From Hyphomicrobiales bacterium (GTDB taxonomy: Bacteria > Pseudomonadota > Alphaproteobacteria > Rhizobiales > OSC116), in contig JABSRY010000015.1 of NCBI GenBank assembly GCA_013214985.1, positions 1 through 15,721 of the forward strand: a stretch of DNA of 15,721 nt, read 5' to 3'. The position numbers and the translations under genes are program-made. This document shows positions 8,257-14,065 of the stretch, piece after piece (the first letter of the stretch is position 1; each line of letters opens with the position of its first letter). Under the pieces are notes generated by a model. The model did no database searches. It saw only the letters and a program-made list of their open reading frames with translations, and was not told where the DNA came from.

Positions 8257-8276
8257 GAAGCGAGCAAGCCCGCTTC
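8257..8276 (-). other. Intercistronic stem-loop between tctC and tctB
   Basis: A 6-bp perfect stem (GAAGCG/CGCTTC) with an 8-base loop, extendable by two inner GC pairs past a mismatch, sits between the tctC stop and the tctB start. No T tract follows in the direction of transcription. It could protect the upstream tctC message and so give more binding protein than permease, as in many binding-protein operons. Function inferred. Confidence 0.45.
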
Positions 8277-8307
8277 ATATATTGTGTATACTATATTTAT
8301 AACAACT

Positions 8308-9285
8308 CTATTTTAAGAAACCTAATTCTTTCATTAGAGAACCCATTTCAGCTTCTTGGAACTCAAGAAATTCTACAAATTCTTCACCAGGATAGAAGAT
8401 GTTAACCCAACCATTACGAGCACGAACAGTTTCCCATTCTTTAGTTTCATACATCGCGCTTAGTGCTTCGATATATTCTGCTTTTTTAGCATCGCTTGTA
8501 CCCGGTGCCGCAAAGAAACCACGCCAGTTAACAAACTCGACAGGTGCGTCTTGTTCGAAACATGTAGGTACTTTTGGTGCTTCTGCTAAACGTTCTCTTG
8601 AAGTCACGCAAAGAATTCTAACTTGGTCTTGCTTAGCTAGGTCTAATGCTTCGCCGAAGCCTGTAGAAAGGGCATTAATTTCGCCACTTAACAAACCAGC
8701 CATCGCCTTGCCACCCGCATCATATGGGATGTATTTAACAGCTTTAGGGTCTGCACCAGCAGCTTTCATTACCATCGCGGACACAAGATGATCCATACCG
8801 CCAGCAACACTACCGCCGCCAATAGCAACTTTTCTTGGGTTGGCTTTATATTTAGCAGTTAGAGCCTTAAAATCTACTAAATCTGAATCTTTATTGACCA
8901 CAAAAGCGGCATAATCGCCGATAACGCCAGCAATTGGTGTTAAATCACGGAATGACTGTGGAAACACTTTTTGCAAAGAACGAATAACGATTGGTGTAGA
9001 ATTAACCATCAAAGTTGACGTGGCTTTTTCTCTTGTTTCGATAAGATGCGCAATCGCTTTACCGCCGCCGCCGCCAGACATATTTTCGAATGATACTGAT
9101 TTAACCAAACCAGCTTTGGCTAGTGCTTCACCAGTACCACGTGCAGTACCATCCCAACCGCCACCTGGGCCGCCTGGAATTAGAAAGTGAATTTCATCAA
9201 TTGGAGCTGCATATGCTGCTGGTGCAAAAATCATTGCTGATGCCACCGCAGTTGCTGCAAGAAACTTAGTTGTAATCTTGTTCAT
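8308..9285 (-). CDS. tctC: Tripartite tricarboxylate transporter, periplasmic binding protein TctC
   Basis: Periplasmic solute-binding protein of the Bug/TctC family that captures a carboxylate and delivers it to TctAB. The start at 9285 is preceded by a strong GAGGGAAG site; a longer frame to 9354 has no site and begins inside an inverted repeat. The 325-residue precursor has a clear signal peptide (Lys3/Lys7, hydrophobic core, cleavage likely after AYA at residue 26). The mature N-terminus reads IDEIHFLIPGGPGGGWDGTAR, close to the family's phosphate- or carboxylate-binding P-G-G-x-D loop. The second family loop is recognisable around PYDAGGKAMAGLLSGEI. It is the second gene of the minus-strand operon, 95 bases after the binding-protein gene, with possible regulatory repeats in the gap. 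The ligand is unknown; Bug proteins cover many carboxylates besides citrate. Confidence 0.95.
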   Translation of the reverse strand: MNKITTKFLAATAVASAMIFAPAAYAAPIDEIHFLIPGGPGGGWDGTARGTGEALAKAGLVKSVSFENMSGGGGGKAIAHLIETREKATSTLMVNSTPIVIRSLQKVFPQSFRDLTPIAGVIGDYAAFVVNKDSDLVDFKALTAKYKANPRKVAIGGGSVAGGMDHLVSAMVMKAAGADPKAVKYIPYDAGGKAMAGLLSGEINALSTGFGEALDLAKQDQVRILCVTSRERLAEAPKVPTCFEQDAPVEFVNWRGFFAAPGTSDAKKAEYIEALSAMYETKEWETVRARNGWVNIFYPGEEFVEFLEFQEAEMGSLMKELGFLK

Positions 9286-9306
9286 AATTCTTCCCTCATT
9301 TTGTTG

Positions 9307-9322
9307 ACACGCTTTTACGTGT
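9307..9322 (-). repeat. Inverted repeat in the tctC leader, proximal
   Basis: ACACG and CGTGT flank a 6-base spacer (CTTTTA on the plus strand) 22 bases before the tctC start codon, just upstream of its GAGGGAAG site. It could be an RNA hairpin influencing translation or an operator. Confidence 0.4.
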
Positions 9323-9348
9323 ATGAGAAACAATTCACCAAATGAACC

Positions 9349-9364
9349 TGACATCTAACTGTCA
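9349..9364 (-). repeat. Inverted repeat in the sbp-tctC gap, distal
   Basis: TGACA and TGTCA flank a 6-base spacer (TCTAAC) between the upstream gene and tctC. The symmetry and 16-bp length suit a dimeric transcription factor site. It could also be a small hairpin after the upstream gene, but there is no T tract. Confidence 0.4.
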
Positions 9365-9380
9365 TTTTAAATATTTTAAT

Positions 9381-10448
9381 TCAATTTTTGTTTAATGCTT
9401 TATTCCATTTTGAAATTAGTTTACGGCGTTTCAGCTGATCCTGATAGACCACTAACCCAGGCCCAATACGCACATGATGATATTTAGAAGATTCTCTAGT
9501 TTCGCTTAAAGACAGCATATTTATTTGTTTTTTTAACAAATCTTGCCCTTGCTTTGACGCTAGAAACCCTAAAAATGATTTGCCCAACCTAGGCTTTAGG
9601 GCATATTTAGGCACTAGACCAATACGAGACATAATGATTGTATAGTCATTGGGGGTAATAATGCCTAAATTGGGGTGGGCCTTGGCATAGGTTTTTGCGT
9701 ATGACCCTAAAATATTATAACCAATGACAAACCGTCCGCTTGCCACACGTTGCAATATGGCACTTGAGCTGGAATAAAGCGTGACACCAGCTTCGCCCAT
9801 TCTATTAACCAATGACCAAATATTGCGCTTAAATTCTTGGTCTTGAGCAATGAAAAATAGGCCCAAGCCTGAGCGCTCTATATTATAGGTCGCAACTTTA
9901 TTATAAATTTCCGAGCTATATTGATTTAGAAACTGGCTAAATTCTTCGTGGGTTGTTGGCAGCTTTTTATCTTTAAACCATTCTTTATTGTAGATAATTA
10001 CCGCTGGTTCATTGGTTAAACCAAATACCATTTTCCGCCATTGGGCATAATGTGGCAAATCTGACAAAACAGCGTTATTTACCGCTTGTGCGTAACCATC
10101 ATTTGCAAGTTTAACCTGCAAATCCATCGCCGAACTAAACACAAAATCGGCTGTTTTTTTATTTTCGTCACTCTCTGTTATAATTTTTTCATAAATTGAG
10201 AATGTTTGTAAATCATGATATTCAACTTCTACATTTTGATGCAATCTTTGATATTCTAATATAATGTCGCCAACAAAATTAACATCAAGTGAGCTATAAA
10301 TAACCATTTTTTCGTTGAGGCTTGTCTGAGTCATCGCTGGAAAAATATCAGCTGCAAATGCAGAAATATTAATAAATACACCTGTTATAAAGGACAAAGA
10401 TACAATTATATTCCCCGTATAAAATTTAATATTTTTCAAAATTATCAC
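9381..10448 (-). CDS. Periplasmic solute-binding protein (family 1), PgtC-like, associated with TctDE
   Basis: A predicted exported binding protein of the family 1/Fe3+-type class. The ORF opens with GTG at 10448 (355 residues). A TTG three codons later (10439) has a better-placed GGGGTGA and may be the true start. The signal peptide spans about residues 1-32 with cleavage after AFA. The mature start, MVIYSSLDVNFVGDIILEYQ, is typical of this class, whose first strand often reads (V/L)-x-Y-(S/T)-x. No permease or ATPase for it is encoded nearby. It is the first gene of the tctCBA operon and is divergent from tctD. Similar proteins next to TctD/TctE- or Pgt-type two-component systems (PgtC in phosphoglycerate uptake) act as periplasmic regulators that present ligand to the kinase. 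I infer the same here, so it is probably a sensor component rather than a transport component. A stray ABC transporter binding protein is the alternative. Confidence 0.82.
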   Translation of the reverse strand: MIILKNIKFYTGNIIVSLSFITGVFINISAFAADIFPAMTQTSLNEKMVIYSSLDVNFVGDIILEYQRLHQNVEVEYHDLQTFSIYEKIITESDENKKTADFVFSSAMDLQVKLANDGYAQAVNNAVLSDLPHYAQWRKMVFGLTNEPAVIIYNKEWFKDKKLPTTHEEFSQFLNQYSSEIYNKVATYNIERSGLGLFFIAQDQEFKRNIWSLVNRMGEAGVTLYSSSSAILQRVASGRFVIGYNILGSYAKTYAKAHPNLGIITPNDYTIIMSRIGLVPKYALKPRLGKSFLGFLASKQGQDLLKKQINMLSLSETRESSKYHHVRIGPGLVVYQDQLKRRKLISKWNKALNKN

Positions 10449-10462
10449 CCCAAATTTGTTGA

Positions 10463-10491
10463 ATAATAAAACAAAACTTCACAAAACTCAA
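10463..10491 (-). promoter_or_regulatory. Putative sigma70-type promoter of the sbp-tctCBA operon
   Basis: On the minus strand TTGAGT (10491-10486) and TATTAT (10468-10463) are separated by exactly 17 bp, about 15 bases before the first start codon at 10448. This is the only good promoter match before the operon. The spacer and -35 are almost wholly covered by the tandem repeat at 10471-10490, so a bound regulator would control it directly. Confidence 0.45.
10471..10490. repeat. Tandem 10-bp direct repeat, candidate TctD operator
   Basis: ACAAAACTTC is followed directly by ACAAAACTCA (8 of 10 identical) in the 84-bp divergent region between tctD and the transporter operon. Tandem half-sites spaced one helical turn apart are the usual binding pattern of OmpR/PhoB-family dimers such as TctD. 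The position would allow simultaneous control of both directions. Binding is inferred. Confidence 0.5.
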
Positions 10492-10532
10492 TTCATGTGT
10501 ATATCATATTCAATAAATTGGGAGTCAAAAAA

Positions 10533-11198
10533 ATGCGGATATTGCTGGTAGAAGATAATATTGAACTGGGACAGGCCTGTAAAACACTCTTAGAAAAAGC
10601 AAAATATGCCGTCGACTGGGTAGAAAACGGTGATTTTGCATTGGCCGCATTGGCCACAGACAGTTTTGAACTGATTATTCTTGATTTATCATTACCCGAC
10701 ATGGATGGCATACAAATATTAAAAAAGGTAAGAAACAAAAGACTAGAAACTGCTGTTCTGATTTTAACAGCAAGGGGCAGCTTAGAAGACCGAATTAAGG
10801 GCCTGGATTTAGGGGCAGACGATTATATGACAAAACCGTTTGATTTAGAGGAATTATTAGCAAGAACCCGTATGCTAATTAGGCGCGTAAATGGTAAAAA
10901 ATCGGCATTAATAGAATTTGGAAGCCTCACTTTAGACCTTAATAAATTTACGGCGTTTAGCGACGAAAACCGAATTGAATTAACCGCAAGAGAATTTGCA
11001 TTATTGCGGGTATTTTGCACTAAAAGCGATATGCTATTATCTAAAGAGCAAATCGCCCAAAATCTGACGTCTTTTGATGAAGATATTAGCCCAAATGCCA
11101 TCGAACAAATTGTCAGCCGATTGCGCAAAAAACTAATTATATCTAACGTAAAGATACATTCTGCACGGGGGCTTGGTTATATTTTAATGACGCTCTAA
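10533..11198 (+). CDS. tctD: OmpR-family response regulator TctD
   Basis: Cytoplasmic DNA-binding response regulator, the likely phosphorylation target of the TctE kinase. The ATG at 10533 is preceded by GGGAG at eight bases; the GTG at 10497 adds 12 poor residues and has no site. The 222 residues form a receiver (about 1-115) and a winged-helix output domain (about 125-222). The receiver has all key residues: Glu7 and Asp8, phospho-acceptor Asp51 in LDLSLPDMDG, Thr79, and Lys101 in MTKPF. The output domain has the OmpR signature (ELTAREFALLRVF, then IEQIVSRLRKKL and RGLGYIL). It is divergent from the sbp-tctCBA operon it probably regulates. Its last four bases overlap the end of a convergent methyltransferase gene. 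Confidence 0.9.
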   Translation: MRILLVEDNIELGQACKTLLEKAKYAVDWVENGDFALAALATDSFELIILDLSLPDMDGIQILKKVRNKRLETAVLILTARGSLEDRIKGLDLGADDYMTKPFDLEELLARTRMLIRRVNGKKSALIEFGSLTLDLNKFTAFSDENRIELTAREFALLRVFCTKSDMLLSKEQIAQNLTSFDEDISPNAIEQIVSRLRKKLIISNVKIHSARGLGYILMTL

Positions 11199-12142
11199 TA
11201 GACGATATGAAACCTGAGCAATTTTAATTTACCGCTCTCTAGTGCTCGCACCCGCGACAGCCACAATTCACTTTCTTCAATCATTATGTCTACGAATGCA
11301 TCGTCAAATTTATTGACTTCTAAATATTGTTTAAGCCTAACCCAACCCATATTTACATAATGTATATATTGTTTTGAATAATCAATGGGTTGTATAAACT
11401 TCATATCAAGGCCAGAGAATATTTTACGATATACACCTTCTGAAATGGGGTATATTATGCCGTTTTCGCGCTGTGACCAATTTTTAAAAATGCCATAAGA
11501 GGATGCATCTTTTTCTAATATAAAATCTGTAAATATAAAGCTCCCTCTAGTGCTTAAAGAATCTATACATTTTTCAATAACATGCTGTTTATTTTTAATT
11601 TTAAAAAATACTTCACGACCATAAATTAAATCATATTTTGCTTTGGTTAGTTTAACATCCACTAAATTACCTTTTAGGGTAAAAAGAAATCTATCCAATT
11701 TATGTTCTCTAGTTAATTTATTAAAATATGGCAATAAATCGGGATAGGTTTCAATAACATCAATATGTGCAAAAGAATCTTTTGCCATCATTCTTGCGCA
11801 ATTGCCCAAACCCACCGCTAGATCTAAAATTTTTGATTTACTGGTTAAAGAGCCGGTTTTAAAAAGTATTTTATTAAAAGCAGCATCGCCTGGTATCCGA
11901 GTGCCAGTGCCCCATAAAATTTCTAATATTTGTACCCGTTGATCCGTCCATCTTTCTAGTGAAAAATTCTTTCGATTGACGTGAATTTCTGATGGTTTAT
12001 TTTGTTCTTTAGCTTTTTTATTCGAAATATTATAATCGGTATCCGAATTCCACCAACTGGCCACTCGGTCTAATAAAGGTTCATAATTGTCTTTTTTCTT
12101 ATCTACCGAATTTAAGTGATTGTCTGGCATAATATAGTCCAT
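11195..12142 (-). CDS. Class I SAM-dependent methyltransferase, substrate unknown
   Basis: Rossmann-fold methyltransferase of 315 residues. Motif I is ILDLAVGLGN (residues 105-114), a variant of the usual DxGxGxG with Ala-Val before the glycines, and Glu of the next strand (DVIETYPDLL) would bind the SAM ribose. A preceding stretch LWGTGTRIPGD resembles the WGxGxxxPGG segment before the SAM domain in small-molecule and lipid-type methyltransferases, but I cannot name the substrate. Motif II-like LIYGREVFFKI and a strand FIFTDFILE follow. No signal peptide. The ATG at 12142 has no clear ribosome-binding site; the ATG at 12130 (M5) has a weak GGA seven bases upstream. It is monocistronic by position, 84 bases from copD, and its stop codon overlaps the tctD stop region by four bases. 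A link to the tct genes is not supported beyond adjacency. Confidence 0.75.
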   Translation of the reverse strand: MDYIMPDNHLNSVDKKKDNYEPLLDRVASWWNSDTDYNISNKKAKEQNKPSEIHVNRKNFSLERWTDQRVQILEILWGTGTRIPGDAAFNKILFKTGSLTSKSKILDLAVGLGNCARMMAKDSFAHIDVIETYPDLLPYFNKLTREHKLDRFLFTLKGNLVDVKLTKAKYDLIYGREVFFKIKNKQHVIEKCIDSLSTRGSFIFTDFILEKDASSYGIFKNWSQRENGIIYPISEGVYRKIFSGLDMKFIQPIDYSKQYIHYVNMGWVRLKQYLEVNKFDDAFVDIMIEESELWLSRVRALESGKLKLLRFHIVY

Positions 12143-12170
12143 TAGATTAGATTGTATATTATTTCAAAAT

Positions 12171-12189
12171 TATTTACATTGTATTTACA
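12171..12189. repeat. 11-bp-period direct repeat upstream of the methyltransferase gene
   Basis: TATTTACA occurs twice, 11 bp apart (12171-12178 and 12182-12189), 29-47 bases before the methyltransferase ATG at 12142. On the minus strand it reads TGTAA-N6-TGTAA. Direct repeats with this period often mark tandem regulator binding. It could equally be chance in AT-rich DNA. Confidence 0.35.
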
Positions 12190-12212
12190 AAAACTGTTAT
12201 TTAACAATTTTT
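12189..12212 (-). terminator. Weak AT-rich hairpin terminator after copD
   Basis: AAAAA-C-TGTT, a 4-base loop, and AACA-A-TTTTT form a stem with one mismatch just downstream of the copD stop. Read on the minus strand it ends in five Ts. The stem is AT-rich and therefore weak. Confidence 0.35.
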
Positions 12213-12226
12213 TAATGAAACATTGA

Positions 12227-13087
12227 TTAATGGGGTAAGGTTATTGCGCTTGTTAAAACAGCGGTTAACAACAAAACAACTACAAAAATAAGAAATTCAT
12301 GCCTAATTGTACGACGCAATTTTTTTATTGCGCCAGGTTTTTCTTTTTGCAAGTTTGGCACTAATATAAATTTATTAGCTAAGGCAATTACCAATAATAA
12401 GCCAACGACAAATAATTTTCCGAGTAAAAACAGGCCATATACACTGGTAAATAGCAATGCAAAATCGCCTAATATTAAATAAGACAAAACAACACCCGCT
12501 ACAATTAACGCGGGCACCGCAATGCTCGAATATTTACCAAATTTATCGAGGATATAAACGCCATCTGCATGTTTTGTAATGTGATATAATGGAATGAGTG
12601 CGCCAAACCAAAAACCAACTACGGTTAGGTGTAATATGAGTAAGGGCATTTTTATATAGTCATATTCGCCAGTTGCATGGCCGATGAATGCAAAGGAAAA
12701 TGCAATTAACAACATGGGTATTATTTTTAATTGCCGATAGGCGGTAAAATATTTAACAATAAATATTAAAAACCCTAAGCCGACGATACGCATTATAAAT
12801 GAGGTGCCAATATTGGTGGCGATTATCACTTCAAGCATATCGGTATCAAACATACCCATCATGCATTCATCTGCCAACAGGCCAGTTTGCGCCAATAAAA
12901 ACCCAATTGATGAAGCCATAGCAAGTAGGCCAGCGAGGATTGTGATTTTATTCGAATATCTAATGATCGACGGGCTCGATTTTGCAAATAAATGCATAAA
13001 CATCGCCTCGCCGATACTTAAAAAGCTAAACACATAGGTTAAAAGCTTAAATGTTGCGATTGATATTGTCCAAAAATCACTCTCCAT
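12227..13087 (-). CDS. copD: Copper resistance/uptake membrane protein CopD
   Basis: Polytopic inner-membrane protein of the CopD family (286 residues, about eight membrane helices), thought to move copper handed over by periplasmic CopC into the cytoplasm. The family is recognised by the block GHATGEYDYIKMPLLILHL followed by VVGFWFGALIPLYH, with conserved histidines and the FWxGxLxPL pattern, and by the closing IRHEFLIF segment. A Cys/Met-containing loop (DECMMGMF) is an additional potential copper ligand. The start at 13087 is only five bases after the copC stop with no strong ribosome-binding site, so translation is probably coupled to copC. The pair lies behind a copper-type MerR promoter. 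Neither a copper ATPase nor the regulator is in the window. Confidence 0.85.
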   Translation of the reverse strand: MESDFWTISIATFKLLTYVFSFLSIGEAMFMHLFAKSSPSIIRYSNKITILAGLLAMASSIGFLLAQTGLLADECMMGMFDTDMLEVIIATNIGTSFIMRIVGLGFLIFIVKYFTAYRQLKIIPMLLIAFSFAFIGHATGEYDYIKMPLLILHLTVVGFWFGALIPLYHITKHADGVYILDKFGKYSSIAVPALIVAGVVLSYLILGDFALLFTSVYGLFLLGKLFVVGLLLVIALANKFILVPNLQKEKPGAIKKLRRTIRHEFLIFVVVLLLTAVLTSAITLPH

Positions 13088-13092
13088 AATGT

Positions 13093-13440
13093 CTATTCTT
13101 TCTCAAATGAAAAACTAGAAACACCTTTAACGACATGACCATCTTCGCCAATACCACGCCATTTTATGTTATAGTTTCCAGAAGCTAATTCTGAAAAACT
13201 AACTTGATAAGCTTTATTAAATCCACTTTCTGGTTTTTTAATTTCAACCTTTTTTTCTTCAGCATCTTTTAACGACAATTTGATTAGCTTTATTTGCTTG
13301 CCGAAGTTAAGTTCGATTAACTCAAGCGGTGCGGTTAAAACTTCGCCATCCTTAGGCGTTATGTTAAAGGTTGAATGTGCATAAGCAGGTACAACCAATA
13401 AGAGCAGCGCAAAAGCTGCAATAATGCCTTTTAATTTCAT
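13093..13440 (-). CDS. copC: Periplasmic copper-binding protein CopC
   Basis: Small exported copper carrier, precursor 115 residues, mature form about 94. The signal peptide ends AYA (residue 21), so mature His1 (His22) is the first residue, as CopC requires. The domain shows HSTFNITPKDG at its start and DGHVVKGVSSFSF at its end. In characterised CopC proteins the Cu(II) site is His1 plus Asp and His of a DxH pair, here the DGH, so that site looks intact. The Met-rich Cu(I) site of Pseudomonas/E. coli CopC/PcoC is absent, as in many short CopC proteins. AGAGGA lies seven bases before the ATG. The upstream MerR-type promoter suggests copper induction. It is co-transcribed with copD. Confidence 0.92.
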   Translation of the reverse strand: MKLKGIIAAFALLLLVVPAYAHSTFNITPKDGEVLTAPLELIELNFGKQIKLIKLSLKDAEEKKVEIKKPESGFNKAYQVSFSELASGNYNIKWRGIGEDGHVVKGVSSFSFEKE

Positions 13441-13472
13441 AAATCTATCCTCTATTTAGTAATAATTGTTAG

Positions 13473-13503
13473 GTTATAGACCTTCCATTGACAGTAAGGT
13501 CAA
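13473..13503 (-). promoter_or_regulatory. CueR/MerR-type copper-responsive promoter of copCD
   Basis: On the minus strand TTGACC (13503-13498) and TATAAC (13478-13473) are separated by 19 bp, the over-long spacer characteristic of MerR-family promoters. The spacer contains the dyad ACCTTAC-N7-GGAAGGT, nearly the operator seen at E. coli copA (TTGACCTTCC...GGAAGGT). The predicted start site is about 25 bases before the copC ATG. The regulator gene is not in the window. Confidence 0.8.
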
Positions 13504-13509
13504 GCAGGT

Positions 13510-14001
13510 TTAAAATTTAATATTTTGGATCTCCTCTAGTAGGTCTAATAATTTTTCTAGTTTTCTTGTACCTAATTTTTTTTCGAGTGTTTTATAGATT
13601 TTAGTAGTAGCTGGCAATTGAGAATTAATGATGTCATTACCTATTTCGGTATTATTAACTAAAGTTCGGCGCCTATCTGTTTTATCTTGCCATCTGATTA
13701 TTTGACCGTCTTGCTCCATTTTATGCAAAATTCGGGTTAGGCTTGGTAGCAATAAACAAACTTTTCTTGCAATTGTCGATTGTTCTATTGGACCATCTTC
13801 CCCTAAAACCCGTAATATGCGCCATTTTTGCTCACTTATACCGATTTTTGACAGTATTGGCCGAATAGGCACCATAACATGTTCGCGTGTGCGTAATAAA
13901 GATATGGGCAAAGACCGAGAAATAGTTCTTTGATTCAGTAATACATTAAGTTTTTTATCTTTATCATTCATGGTTATATTTATGCAATCTATGTACCCCA
14001 T
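13510..14001 (-). CDS. MarR-family transcriptional regulator, HpaR-like
   Basis: Dimeric winged-helix regulator. The central block SLPISLLRTREHVMVPIRPIL, then SEQKWRILRVL and CLLLPSLTRILHKMEQDG, matches the HpaR (homoprotocatechuate operon regulator) branch closely. The winged HTH spans about residues 54-120, with the DRRR wing at about 109-112. The ATG at 14001 gives 163 residues, and the ATG at 13971 gives 153, closer to the family length; neither has a good ribosome-binding site. No aromatic degradation gene is nearby, so the HpaR name indicates branch, not function. It lies directly upstream of the copC promoter on the same strand, and could read into copC if not terminated. Autoregulation is possible. 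The family call is firm, the target unknown. Confidence 0.85.
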   Translation of the reverse strand: MGYIDCINITMNDKDKKLNVLLNQRTISRSLPISLLRTREHVMVPIRPILSKIGISEQKWRILRVLGEDGPIEQSTIARKVCLLLPSLTRILHKMEQDGQIIRWQDKTDRRRTLVNNTEIGNDIINSQLPATTKIYKTLEKKLGTRKLEKLLDLLEEIQNIKF

Positions 14002-14065
14002 AATTAACTTTTAGTAAAATTTGTAAGTAAACTATAAAGGCCAGTATTAACCGTAAATAAACCAT

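Noticed and set aside
8399..8791. A 130-codon plus-strand frame inside tctC
   Set aside because: It is wholly antisense to a well-supported transporter gene and shows no domain.
9285..9354. A longer N-terminus for TctC starting at 9354
   Set aside because: It would put 23 residues before a normal signal peptide, its start codon falls in an inverted repeat without a ribosome-binding site, and the internal start at 9285 has a strong one.
12143..12226. A small RNA gene between copD and the methyltransferase
   Set aside because: Only a weak AT-rich hairpin and a short direct repeat are present; there is no convincing promoter and terminator pair.
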